A DNA stretch of 64,000 nt from Saprospiraceae bacterium (GTDB lineage Bacteria; Bacteroidota; Bacteroidia; Chitinophagales; Saprospiraceae). A program made the translations under genes and the position numbers. Where the stretch lies: contig JADJOB010000002.1 in the NCBI GenBank assembly GCA_016714025.1, positions 665,501 to 729,500 of the forward strand. Direction: 5' to 3'. Shown piece by piece: positions 17,603-26,365 of this stretch. How positions within the stretch are numbered: the first letter of the stretch is position 1; each line of letters starts with the position of its first letter. Under the pieces are notes generated by a model. The model was given only the letters and a program-made list of their open reading frames with translations. It ran no database searches and was not told where the DNA came from.

Positions 17603-18013
17603 CTACCAAACATACTGCTTTTTATTCATCAACAATGCTTCGCCTGTGAAACACTGCTCTCCGGTTGATTTATCAAAAATTGCGCAATCATATAAGACGC
17701 GGTTTTTTTCCGGAAATACTTCTTTAACTGTAATTACCGCTTCGTAATCTGTTTCAACAAACATGGGTTTTAACCATTGCATGCTTTGTTTCAGATAAAC
17801 ATGTCCGTCAGCTTTCCAAAGTGCACCAAATATTTTAGTAAAAACAGATCCACCTAAAAATCCGTGGATAATATTTCTGCCAAAAATGCTGGCTTTTCCT
17901 GCTTCCGGATCAATATGCAAAGGATTTACATCTCCTGAAACTTTTGCATATAAATTAACATCTTCCTGTGTATATCGGAAAATATGGCTGAATTGATCTC
18001 CTATTTGTAGCAT
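17603..18013 (-). CDS. phaJ: MaoC-family (R)-specific enoyl-CoA hydratase
   Basis: A 136-residue single hot-dog-fold hydratase. The catalytic dyad sits in the hydratase-2 motif YAKVSGDVNPLHID (D28 and H33, spacing as in PhaJ), followed by FGRNIIHGF. PhaJ-type enzymes hydrate trans-2-enoyl-CoA from beta-oxidation to (R)-3-hydroxyacyl-CoA, the monomer for polyhydroxyalkanoate synthase. The gene is divergent from phaE by 98 bp, so the context supports supplying PHA monomers from fatty acids. The family assignment is strong; the specific PhaJ role is inferred from the neighbours. Confidence 0.85.
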   Translation of the reverse strand: MLQIGDQFSHIFRYTQEDVNLYAKVSGDVNPLHIDPEAGKASIFGRNIIHGFLGGSVFTKIFGALWKADGHVYLKQSMQWLKPMFVETDYEAVITVKEVFPEKNRVLYDCAIFDKSTGEQCFTGEALLMNKKQYVW

Positions 18014-18111
18014 TTTAACGTTTATTAATATATTCTTTACAGTCGCCCTTGGCTGTTGTAGTAAATTTGCAGTGCAATAATAAGAATTCTAAAAAATAAA
18101 ATTAAAGTATC

Positions 18112-19551
18112 ATGGCAACTAACGGAAACAATTCAAAAAACATGGTAGATTTAATGGTTGAGAACCAAACAAAATTGGTAGATCAGGCCGTTGAAGCAAC
18201 CAAAAAATTAACCAAAGACATCCCATTTGTAAATGAGACATTGGACAAAGGCAATAACTTATTCAAGACGAATTTACAAAATCAGGCTAGCTTTATTAAT
18301 AAAACAACTGAAACGATTTCAGAAAGCACAAACGAAATGAACAAAAACACTGAGTTTGCAAAGAATTATTTCGAACAATGGTTTGAAAACCAAACGAACT
18401 GGGCTAAAAACATGTTTTCAACAAATCCTATTTCGTCAAATGGTTTTAGTACCAACCCGACTGATTGGATGAATACATGGCAAAATTGGATGACTCAAGC
18501 ACAGTCCAATATGCAAACAAACCCATGGAATCATATGATGAATCAAAACAACTTCATGAATTTTCAAGGTAAAATGAATGATGGCGTTCATCAATGGGGA
18601 CAATATGTTAAACAATACATGGATTTGATGAACAGTGGAAATGGTGATTGGTGGAAAGGTATTTCAAATATCACTGCAGCTGATTCTTATAAAGGAATGA
18701 ATCACATGGCAGATAGCTTGAATAAATTCTATGAAATGTGGCTTCCAATGTTTAAAAGCATTCAGGAAAAGAGTTTCAATTTGGATGTATTCAAACAAAA
18801 TTTAAGTCCTGAAAAATATAAAGAGTTTATCGATAAATTCTTCAGCTTTATGCCAGAAGATTCCCGCAAAGCATTTGACCAAATGAATCACAATTTCGTT
18901 TCTTACATGAAACAAATGAGTGAAGCTGGTTTAAAAAATTATCAAGGTTTCAAAACTGGTTTGAATTCAAATCCGTTTGCAAATACAAATCCATTTAATC
19001 AAATGATGGATATGTATGTGAACTGGAGAAATGCAATGACTGAAGCGGTATCTCCATTATCTAAATTGGTTGAAGAAAACAGCAATGTTAAAAATGCAAA
19101 AGTTTGGAATGAAATTTATGACCAAATGATGCAATTCAACATTAAGAATAATGAACTGCAATACATGATGTACCAACACGGTATGAAAGTAATGGAAGAT
19201 GTTGCTGTAGGTGTTGCACAGAAAATAGAAAAAGGAGAAAGTTTTGACAGCATCGTTAAAGTTTACCAGGACTGGTTAATGAAAGGTGATGAAAAATTCA
19301 GCAGCTTATTTAATAGTGACGAATACAGTAAATTGATGACCGAGGTTAGTAGCCTTCAGTCAAAAATTAAAATGGAAATGGATAAGCAAATGGAAAAAAT
19401 GTTTTTTGTAAATCTTCCGGTAGCAACCCGTACTGAAATGGATGAAGTATATAAAAACATTTATGATTTGAAAAAAATGTATAGAAATTTGGAACGCGCA
19501 ATGGGTGCTGAATCAACAGAAGAAGCAAAACCTGTTTCCAAGAAAAAATAA
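18112..19551 (+). CDS. phaE: Class III PHA synthase subunit PhaE
   Basis: A 479-residue, Asn/Gln/Met/Trp-rich alpha-helical protein resembling PhaE, the non-catalytic partner that activates class III PhaC in polyhydroxyalkanoate granule formation. Recognisable features are many WxNWMTQ / DWMNTWQNW segments in the first half, the central YMKQMSEAG and PFNQMMDMYVNWRNAM segments, and the C-terminal LPVATRTEMDEVYKNIYDLKKMYRNLE, a hallmark shared with PhaE and PhaR-like C-termini. It is longer than typical PhaE (about 350-400 residues), with extra sequence at the N-terminus, and ends in a lysine tail. The adjacent phaC makes the call firm. Confidence 0.88.
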   Translation: MATNGNNSKNMVDLMVENQTKLVDQAVEATKKLTKDIPFVNETLDKGNNLFKTNLQNQASFINKTTETISESTNEMNKNTEFAKNYFEQWFENQTNWAKNMFSTNPISSNGFSTNPTDWMNTWQNWMTQAQSNMQTNPWNHMMNQNNFMNFQGKMNDGVHQWGQYVKQYMDLMNSGNGDWWKGISNITAADSYKGMNHMADSLNKFYEMWLPMFKSIQEKSFNLDVFKQNLSPEKYKEFIDKFFSFMPEDSRKAFDQMNHNFVSYMKQMSEAGLKNYQGFKTGLNSNPFANTNPFNQMMDMYVNWRNAMTEAVSPLSKLVEENSNVKNAKVWNEIYDQMMQFNIKNNELQYMMYQHGMKVMEDVAVGVAQKIEKGESFDSIVKVYQDWLMKGDEKFSSLFNSDEYSKLMTEVSSLQSKIKMEMDKQMEKMFFVNLPVATRTEMDEVYKNIYDLKKMYRNLERAMGAESTEEAKPVSKKK

Positions 19552-19571
19552 GAGATTCACAATGAATTTGA

Positions 19572-19605
19572 AAAAAGCCCGGCCATTCATCCGGGCTTTT
19601 TTATT
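19572..19605 (+). terminator. Rho-independent terminator or attenuator between phaE and phaC
   Basis: An 11-bp GC-rich stem, AAAAAGCCCGG (19572-19582) with its complement at 19591-19601 and an 8-base loop, followed by a T-rich tract. It sits inside the 75-bp gap between phaE and phaC, so phaC would need read-through or its own promoter. A TATTTTTG match (19602-19609) lacks an upstream TTG at the right distance. Confidence 0.8.
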
Positions 19606-19626
19606 TTTGCAAACTAATTTAAAAAC

Positions 19627-20679
19627 ATGATCAATTCAAGTGCGATTTATGATGAGCTTCTTTCAGTAAGCGGCAAAATTCAAAAAGGTTACGACACCTT
19701 AAAAGATATTGAAACCGTTGAAGTGGGTACCGCCCCAAAAGAACTCGTATGGGAATGCGATAAGGTTAAACTCTATCATTACATCCGGGAATCTCCTGCT
19801 AAATGTAAAATTCCGGTACTCGTTTCATTTGCCATTATGAATCGTCACGATGTATTGGATTTACAGCCAGATCGCTCCTTGATTAGAAAACTAATGGAAG
19901 AAGGATTGGATATCTATATTATGGATTGGGGATATCCTACTCGCGCTGACCGCTACTTAACTATGGAGGATTATATTTTGGGCTATTTAAATGATGCCAT
20001 TGATTTTATCCGCAAGCGTCATAAAGTACCTAAAATCCATAAAATGGGAATTTGCCAGGGCGGATTATTCAGTATGATTTATGCTGCAATTCATCCGGAA
20101 AAACTTCAAACATTGAGTACTTATGTAGCTCCTTATGATTTCAGGGATGCAAATTGCAACATGCTGTATAAGTGGACCAAATATGTTGATGTGGACACTA
20201 TGGTAGATTCAAATGGCTTGATCAGTGCCGAAATGCTAAACAGTGCATTCAGTATGTTAAAACCCAGCATGGAATTATCTAAATTTTTTGGAGTCATGGA
20301 CATGATGGGCGATAAGGACAAATTAATGAATTACCTCCGCATGGAAAAATGGAAAAATGATTGCCCTGACCTTTCTGGTGAAATGTACCGCAAATACATC
20401 AAGGACCTTTTCCGTGATAATAAATTGATTAATGGTAATTTCGAGTTGGATGGTAAAAAGGTAGACCTTAAAAAAATGACCGTTCCCTTCTTGAATATCT
20501 ATGCCACCGAAGACAATATCATCCCAAATGAATCAACAAAGGCAGTAATGGATCATATTGGAAGTACCGACAAGCAGCTTTATGCATTTCCAGGTGGACA
20601 TATCGGGGTATTTGTTGGGGCAAAGTCACAAAAAGAACTGGCTCCCAGTGTTGCAAAATGGGTGATCGAACGATCCTAA
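19627..20679 (+). CDS. phaC: Class III poly(3-hydroxyalkanoate) synthase catalytic subunit
   Basis: A 350-residue alpha/beta-hydrolase-fold synthase that polymerises (R)-3-hydroxyacyl-CoA into PHA granules with PhaE. The lipase-like box is GICQGG with nucleophile C143; the other catalytic residues are D296 (ATEDNIIP) and H325 (PGGHIGVF). All three lie six residues before the Allochromatium vinosum PhaC triad C149/D302/H331, so spacing is conserved exactly. Length and the MDWGYPTRADRYLTMEDYI segment also fit class III. It follows phaE after a terminator-like hairpin. No thiolase or acetoacetyl-CoA reductase gene is in the window. Confidence 0.95.
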   Translation: MINSSAIYDELLSVSGKIQKGYDTLKDIETVEVGTAPKELVWECDKVKLYHYIRESPAKCKIPVLVSFAIMNRHDVLDLQPDRSLIRKLMEEGLDIYIMDWGYPTRADRYLTMEDYILGYLNDAIDFIRKRHKVPKIHKMGICQGGLFSMIYAAIHPEKLQTLSTYVAPYDFRDANCNMLYKWTKYVDVDTMVDSNGLISAEMLNSAFSMLKPSMELSKFFGVMDMMGDKDKLMNYLRMEKWKNDCPDLSGEMYRKYIKDLFRDNKLINGNFELDGKKVDLKKMTVPFLNIYATEDNIIPNESTKAVMDHIGSTDKQLYAFPGGHIGVFVGAKSQKELAPSVAKWVIERS

Positions 20680-20773
20680 AAATGCTTCCTGCTGTTAGGT
20701 AAATTGGCCTACAGTCTTAAAATCTGATGAAATATGCTCTCGCATTGAGGCGAAGCCGCATAGGACTACCCAG

Positions 20774-21118
20774 GTTCCTGCTAACATCTTTCAACCTATA
20801 ACTATCAACTATTTCATTGCTCACAGAGACGCAAAGAACCACTCAAGTTCCTACTAACACCTATCAACCACCAACTATCAACTAGTTTATTGCTCACAGA
20901 GACGCAAAGAACCACTTAGGTTCCTACTAACACCTATCAACCAACAACTATCAACTATTTTATTGCACGCAAAGGCGCAGAGTCGCAAAGAACCACTCAA
21001 GTTCCTACTAACACCTATCAACCACCAACTATCAACTATTTTATTGCTCACAGTGACGCAAAGAACCACTCAAGTTCCTACTAACACCTATCAACCAACA
21101 ACTATCAACTATTTTCCA
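20774..21118. repeat. Tandem repeat, about 74-80 bp unit, about 4.5 copies
   Basis: The 471-bp gap between phaC and the metallo-hydrolase gene contains near-identical units of the form GACGCAAAGAACCACTCAAG, TTCCTACTAACACCTATCAA, CCACCAACTATCAACTATTT, TATTGCTCACA. The CAACTAnTTTnATTG junction recurs near 20806, 20877, 20950 and 21030, and its first part again at 21104. Copies differ by a few substitutions, and one has an extra GCGCAGAGTCGCAAAG segment. No ribosome-sized gene is visible; small reading frames across it are repeat artefacts. There are no spacers, so it is not CRISPR. Confidence 0.85.
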
Positions 21119-21122
21119 AAAA

Positions 21123-21138
21123 TGTTCCACGTGGAACA
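21123..21138. other. parS-like centromere site (TGTTCCACGTGGAACA)
   Basis: A perfect 16-bp palindrome matching the ParB-binding parS consensus TGTTnCACGTGnAACA. It sits 12 bp past the stop codon of the minus-strand metallo-hydrolase gene, directly after the tandem repeat. parS sites usually cluster in the origin-proximal part of the chromosome; no parA/parB or dnaA gene is present here, so the replication context is unknown. Confidence 0.75.
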
Positions 21139-21150
21139 TTTTGCCAGGCA

Positions 21151-21786
21151 TTAATTTAAAAAGGGGTTTGTCAGTTTCTCTTGGCCAATGGTTGTTGCTC
21201 CCCCGTGGCCTGGATATACCATAACCTGATTTCCTAAGGGATACAATCTGGTTTTGATACTATTAATTAGTGTATCGTAATTACCTCCTGGCAGGTCTGT
21301 TCTCCCTATACTCCCTTCAAACAAAACATCACCCCCAATCACAAAGTTCTTCTCCCCATTGTAAAAGCACAAACTCGCCGGACTGTGGCCCGGAGCCAAA
21401 ATACAGCTAAGATTTGCATTACCCAGTGTAATGATTTGATTATCAACTAAATAAACTGATGAATGCTGTGCTTTTTCATACGGAACGCCATACATTTTTG
21501 CTACAATCTCTGCAGACTCCAGCACGGGCAGCTCACCAGAATGCATTTCGGCCAACAATCCATATTGCTCAAAAATGAATGAGAGTCCTAAAATATGATC
21601 TATGTGTGCATGGGTAAGTAAAAGTCTCTTCAGAGTAATCCCAGTATCACTAATAAAACGCTTTAACTCCTGTCGCTCCCCTGCATTTGAACACCCGGGA
21701 TCTATAACGATTCCTTCCAAAGCATCGTTATATAAAATATACGTGTTTTCAGAAAATGGATTAAAGCAGAAGGATTTTATATGCAT
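21151..21786 (-). CDS. MBL-fold metallo-hydrolase, glyoxalase II-like
   Basis: A 211-residue metallo-beta-lactamase-fold hydrolase. The metal motif THAHIDHILG (HxHxDH) lies around residues 59-68, with downstream ligands in LAPGHSPASLC, GDVLFEGSIGRTDLPGG and YPGHGGATTIGQEK. This arrangement matches the YcbL/glyoxalase II-like group that hydrolyses thioesters. The start codon overlaps head-to-head with an upstream ATG of the next gene (ATGCAT), so that gene probably uses a later ATG. Its 3' end borders the parS-like site. Confidence 0.9.
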   Translation of the reverse strand: MHIKSFCFNPFSENTYILYNDALEGIVIDPGCSNAGERQELKRFISDTGITLKRLLLTHAHIDHILGLSFIFEQYGLLAEMHSGELPVLESAEIVAKMYGVPYEKAQHSSVYLVDNQIITLGNANLSCILAPGHSPASLCFYNGEKNFVIGGDVLFEGSIGRTDLPGGNYDTLINSIKTRLYPLGNQVMVYPGHGGATTIGQEKLTNPFLN

Positions 21787-21810
21787 CGAACTAAGTATTT
21801 TGCATCAGTA

Positions 21811-24800
21811 ATGAATGTCAGTTGTAAAATAGTATTAACGATTCTGGGAATGATAGTGTTCAGCGCAATTTCGAAATCCCAGAATGCGGCTGAAGTATTT
21901 GGCAAAAATAAAGTCCAATACAATGAAGATCAATACGACTGGTGGATTTATGAAACAAACAACTTTGTGTATTACTGGTATGGTAAATCCAGAAACCCCG
22001 CACAATTCATTATAGAAATTGCTGAATCAGAAAATAACTATGTCCAAAAATTATTTGAATACCATTTAAAAGATAAAATTGAGATTGTTTTATATGCAGA
22101 TGCATCCGATCATGCGCAGTCTAATATTGATTTAACCGGCATATTAAATGAAAAAAATTGGAATTCTTCCCCTAAAATAAAGGATCAAAAAATATTACTC
22201 TACTTTACCGGTAATCATCAACAACTAAAAAAAGATCTACGTAGTGGTATTGTGCAAATTTATTTCAACTCCATGTTCTCCGGAACGGCTTTGCAGGAAG
22301 TCGTTCAAAAAGTGATTTCATTGAAATTACCTGAATGGTTTGAAAAAGGATTGATTGAATATCTTGCTGAAGGATGGTCTGCTAAAGATCAATTAGAATT
22401 ATCAGAAAAATGGAAACAACGAAATTTTAAAAAATTTTCATCTAAATATCCAGAATTGGCTGGAAAATCCTTTTGGCATTTTCTTACGAATACGTATGGC
22501 GAACAATCCATTTCAAACTGGTTGTACATGACCCGGATCCAAAAAGAATTGGGTGAAGCTGCTCAGGCTGTTTTCTCTCAAAGTTTTTCAGATCTCCAAA
22601 TGGAATGGTATAACTATTACAAAAATAGCAGCGCAGGTAAAAATACCGATGATATTAAACAAACTGCAAATTTTAAATTGCATCCTGAAGAAAAAATTAT
22701 TTCACTCTTCGATACTGAAAATCAAGTCATCCTTGCTACTCAACAAAATGGTAAGACACGCCTTTTATCATACGATTTGATCACAAAGAACAAAACATGT
22801 CAATTTAAAAAGGGGAGCCGGTCAAAATTATATCAATCAGATTATAATTATCCGCTGTATGCGAAATCAAATGAAGATTTGAGAGAATTTTACTTTTTTG
22901 AAAAAAGAAATCGCGTGTATGTACGAATCGTAGATCCAAAAACAAAAAATAAAACGGACCTCAAGTTTCCAGAAGACATCCAACGTATTTATAAAGCCAG
23001 TGTTTTAAATAAAAACGAACTTTTACTTTCAGCTAATAATTCAGGTTATTCTGATATTTTCATTTTCAATTTAAAAACCAGACAATACAAAAAAATTACG
23101 GATGACATTTGGGATGATCTGTGCGTAAACAAAACAAATAAATCAAATAAAATATACTTTTGCTCAAACCGGCCTGACTCCAATGTCCTTGTAAAAAAAG
23201 TAGATAGCATTCTTCCACTAGACAATTTTAAATTATTTGAAATTGATTTAAGTCAAGGTCCAGATAAAGCACAAATAAATAAGGTCCTTGATTTGCCAAA
23301 CTATTCAATTGAATATTGGCAAGAGTTTAATTCAGATCTTATCATTAAAGCAAAACATGGACTTGAATCCAATTGGTTTTTATTTAAAGAAAACAAACTT
23401 TATAACATTAACTTCAATGAATCGGTAGAATTCGTATATACTTTAGATGCAGAAAAAACGGTTTTAATAATTCCTATAAAACCTTCTCAATACGCATTTA
23501 AAATAATTCCAACGGCTGAAATTCAATTGAATGCTTACTCAAGCGATGAAATCATAACTAAAAAAAATAGTCTTGATAAATCCAAAGATACTCTGATAGA
23601 AAACAATCAATCACCGATTACATTCCAGTCAAAATTTGGAGATCCACCAAGCATTAAAAATATTTTATCTGAATTTTATACAAAAAAACTTACGGTAACA
23701 AATCCTGGTAAAAGAACCATTCAAACTATTTTATCAGATAAATATCCAAACATAATAGATTTCAATTCAAATCTTGCCATTGCATATCGCAAACGATTTA
23801 CCATAGAAGAATTGAGTTCTACGGTAAATAATGAAGTTCTCTTTTCAGGACTAAATACGTTTAGCGGATCCTCAGCCAATTATGAACCGCCCACAATTGG
23901 AATTCTATTAAAAGCAAAAATTTCTGAAATATTCGAAAATCATTCATTCGAAGGGGGAATTAGAATTCCTACTAATTTCAATGGCATTGAATCTTATGTA
24001 CTTTTTGAAAATAGAATCAAGCGAATGGACCAAAGCTATGCATTCTATTATAAAACCAATACAGATCTTTCCGGTAACGGATTTGGCTCTAATATTAAAA
24101 AACAAACAAATACAGTATTGTTAAATCACCAATTAAAATTTCCCTTTGACCATTACAATGCTTTGAAAGCAATCACAACGATCAGAAACGATCATACCCA
24201 ATACCTATCAACAAATCCTGCAACCTTAGAAGACAGCATTGATCAATATCAACAACGAATTGGCACACGCCTTGAATATGTTTACGATAACGCGATTGAT
24301 GTCTCCTTAAATATAAGAAACGGATGGCAGGCAAAATTCTTCCTGGAGTTTTCAAAAAGATTTTCTCTGAATGCTCAAGATAAAACCAAATTTTATACGG
24401 GTGCATTGTGGCTTACTGGATTTGACATCAGATACCACTTGCCCGTATTAAAAAAATCCGTTTTCTCCAACAGACTTTATTCTAATATTTCTTTTGGTAA
24501 AGAAAAAATTCTATATCATGTTGGCGGTACAGAAAATTGGATACTCGCAAAATACGAAGAACAAAATGCCCTACAAACTAGTGGAACGTATGTCTATTCA
24601 GCATTAGCAACTGAAGTAAGATCTTATGGATACGGTGCATTGAAAGCAGGCTCCGTTTGTGGATTTAGCTCCGAACTTAGAATCCCATTTCTTCAATATA
24701 TCTTAAATCAAAATTGGAAAAATAGTATTTTAAGAAATTTTCAACTCATTCCATTTCTGGATGCAGCTTTCGTTTGGGATGGTTTGCTACCAGATTTTAA

Positions 24801-25008
24801 AAATAATTCTACTTTGGATTATCATGCAGAAAACCCGGCAGTCATCATCGATTTACAATATACCCGAAAACCCTATATTGCTGGAACTGGTTATGGATTA
24901 AGAACTTCTTTGTTTGGATATTACATTCGCTTTGATCAAAGCTGGAAAATAAATGATGCCAAAAAAAGTAAAGCGCGTTACAGTTTTTCTCTTGGCTTGG
25001 ATTTTTAA
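21811..25008 (+). CDS. Large outer-membrane protein: degenerate peptidase-MA-like domain, WD40-like region and C-terminal beta-barrel
   Basis: A 1065-residue envelope protein from the ATG at 21811, chosen because it gives a clean signal peptide (IVLTILGMIVFSAISKSQ) and does not overlap the divergent gene. The N-terminal part resembles the peptidase-MA-like domain of Bacteroidota TolB-like proteins, where HELTH is followed by a P-W-x-x-EGLAEY motif. Here the first motif reads QEVVQ (Q162-Q166) and the second LPEWFEKGLIEYLAEGW, so two zinc histidines appear lost. A beta-propeller-like region (about 280-560) follows, and the last 400 residues look like an Omp85-type barrel (GTGYGLRTSLFGYYIRFDQSW, ending in LGLDF). 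The function is unknown; a structural or assembly role is possible. Confidence 0.7.
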   Translation: MNVSCKIVLTILGMIVFSAISKSQNAAEVFGKNKVQYNEDQYDWWIYETNNFVYYWYGKSRNPAQFIIEIAESENNYVQKLFEYHLKDKIEIVLYADASDHAQSNIDLTGILNEKNWNSSPKIKDQKILLYFTGNHQQLKKDLRSGIVQIYFNSMFSGTALQEVVQKVISLKLPEWFEKGLIEYLAEGWSAKDQLELSEKWKQRNFKKFSSKYPELAGKSFWHFLTNTYGEQSISNWLYMTRIQKELGEAAQAVFSQSFSDLQMEWYNYYKNSSAGKNTDDIKQTANFKLHPEEKIISLFDTENQVILATQQNGKTRLLSYDLITKNKTCQFKKGSRSKLYQSDYNYPLYAKSNEDLREFYFFEKRNRVYVRIVDPKTKNKTDLKFPEDIQRIYKASVLNKNELLLSANNSGYSDIFIFNLKTRQYKKITDDIWDDLCVNKTNKSNKIYFCSNRPDSNVLVKKVDSILPLDNFKLFEIDLSQGPDKAQINKVLDLPNYSIEYWQEFNSDLIIKAKHGLESNWFLFKENKLYNINFNESVEFVYTLDAEKTVLIIPIKPSQYAFKIIPTAEIQLNAYSSDEIITKKNSLDKSKDTLIENNQSPITFQSKFGDPPSIKNILSEFYTKKLTVTNPGKRTIQTILSDKYPNIIDFNSNLAIAYRKRFTIEELSSTVNNEVLFSGLNTFSGSSANYEPPTIGILLKAKISEIFENHSFEGGIRIPTNFNGIESYVLFENRIKRMDQSYAFYYKTNTDLSGNGFGSNIKKQTNTVLLNHQLKFPFDHYNALKAITTIRNDHTQYLSTNPATLEDSIDQYQQRIGTRLEYVYDNAIDVSLNIRNGWQAKFFLEFSKRFSLNAQDKTKFYTGALWLTGFDIRYHLPVLKKSVFSNRLYSNISFGKEKILYHVGGTENWILAKYEEQNALQTSGTYVYSALATEVRSYGYGALKAGSVCGFSSELRIPFLQYILNQNWKNSILRNFQLIPFLDAAFVWDGLLPDFKNNSTLDYHAENPAVIIDLQYTRKPYIAGTGYGLRTSLFGYYIRFDQSWKINDAKKSKARYSFSLGLDF

Positions 25009-25095
25009 AATGCTATTCTGATTATCAACTAATAGTAACTATAAAAACTGCACTTGCATTCCTCTTAAGATATCTACACAGTAAGAAAGTACAAA

Positions 25096-26334
25096 TTAGA
25101 AAGCCAGACGTACTGCCGCTCCACCAATAAAAGTATATGGTTCTTTACTCGTTACGAGGCTATTCAGCGAACTAAAATAAGCCTCAGCAAAAAGGTGATT
25201 AAATAAATTCAATCCAGCTTTTACCCCTCCATTAAATTTACCATAACCACCATATGAAATTTCTGCTCCTAATATCAACTTAGGACTGAATTTTATATCA
25301 ACCAATCCTGACCACAATGCATCAGCATAGTCAGATTGAATGTATTGATACTTAAGACCTAGATCTAAAAATCCAGGAACCAACTCATGATAAATTCCAA
25401 AATTGAATAGCACCGGTAAATTAACACGCTTTGACAATCCTGTTTTCTCATGAATAAATCTGCTTCTCAAATCTTCTGCATCTTTTATATCCAAAGAAAA
25501 CGAATCCAGAATACCTGAAATAACGACCCCTTCAAAAACATAGGATGTATCTACAATTCGTTCTTTTAATTGTCCCTTCCATTTCAAATATCCAAGATTA
25601 TCCAAACCAAAATAGAATCCAAAACGTTTCGAAAATTTATAATCAAATCCAAATTCAGTCTGAATGCCGGATCCTGCAAACTTTAAAAAACCTCCTTGGC
25701 CTGCAGAAGCATCCAAAGAAACTAAATTTAAAGTGATATCGACTGATCTTCCATCCTGCTCCGTGTAAAGCAAACCGTTCGTACTTTTTAAATCCAAATA
25801 GTTTTTACTTCCTAAATAAGCTAGTTTGCAATAAAAAGAAAATCGATCTGTTTGTTTGCTCATCCCCACCTTAAATGCTGAATAATGAAACAACCTAATA
25901 TCTAAGGGACTTAAACTGGCTGCTTTACCTTCAAAGCTTTTATTCCCTTTAAACAACAAACTAAATAAATCATTGTGAACCCGTGTCTCATAAAAAATAT
26001 TCTCTGAAAATTCCAAACCAAAAAAATAAGGTCCGTTACCTAACTTCTTATAAATGGAAAATCCTGAATTAAATCGTTCACCAACCCGGATTTGCTCACT
26101 ATTAAAATTAGCTATGCACTCATTCTTTTCCGCTTCACTTATATAATTTCCCCTTAAATAATTCCAGGCGAATGAAGAAACAATCGTATTGGATGCAAAA
26201 TGATTATCTACGTTTACACTAACTATTTTATCCTTCTCTTTGTAATCTTGTATAAAATAATCACGAGGCTTCCATTGCGCTGAAACGGTGTTAATACAAA
26301 TTATTAGCGTCCAGACTATATTAATTAATTTCAT
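25096..26334 (-). CDS. DUF5723-like outer-membrane beta-barrel protein
   Basis: A 412-residue protein with a signal peptide (IVWTLIICINTVSAQW) and alternating hydrophobic and aromatic strands throughout, ending in AAVRLAF with the terminal phenylalanine typical of outer-membrane barrels. The N-terminal SVNVDNHFASNTIVSSFAWN and the later FGFDYKFSKRFGFYFGLDNLG and WSGLVDIKFSPKLILGAEISYG resemble the Bacteroidota DUF5723 family. It follows the large lipoprotein gene by 31 bp, and the two are probably one operon. The molecular function is unknown. Confidence 0.72.
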   Translation of the reverse strand: MKLINIVWTLIICINTVSAQWKPRDYFIQDYKEKDKIVSVNVDNHFASNTIVSSFAWNYLRGNYISEAEKNECIANFNSEQIRVGERFNSGFSIYKKLGNGPYFFGLEFSENIFYETRVHNDLFSLLFKGNKSFEGKAASLSPLDIRLFHYSAFKVGMSKQTDRFSFYCKLAYLGSKNYLDLKSTNGLLYTEQDGRSVDITLNLVSLDASAGQGGFLKFAGSGIQTEFGFDYKFSKRFGFYFGLDNLGYLKWKGQLKERIVDTSYVFEGVVISGILDSFSLDIKDAEDLRSRFIHEKTGLSKRVNLPVLFNFGIYHELVPGFLDLGLKYQYIQSDYADALWSGLVDIKFSPKLILGAEISYGGYGKFNGGVKAGLNLFNHLFAEAYFSSLNSLVTSKEPYTFIGGAAVRLAF

Positions 26335-26365
26335 TTAGTATTGTTGTTTAAAACTGAAAAGGCTA

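Noticed and set aside
18062..18069. TAAATTTG as phaE promoter
   Set aside because: No TTG at the 19-base spacing upstream, so it is an isolated -7 match. The same applies to TATCTTTG at 35546 (too close to the mtaB start) and TATTTTTG at 19602.
20774..21118. CRISPR-like array of direct repeats
   Set aside because: Units are 74-80 bp and contiguous, with no unique spacers and no cas genes nearby. It is an ordinary tandem repeat.
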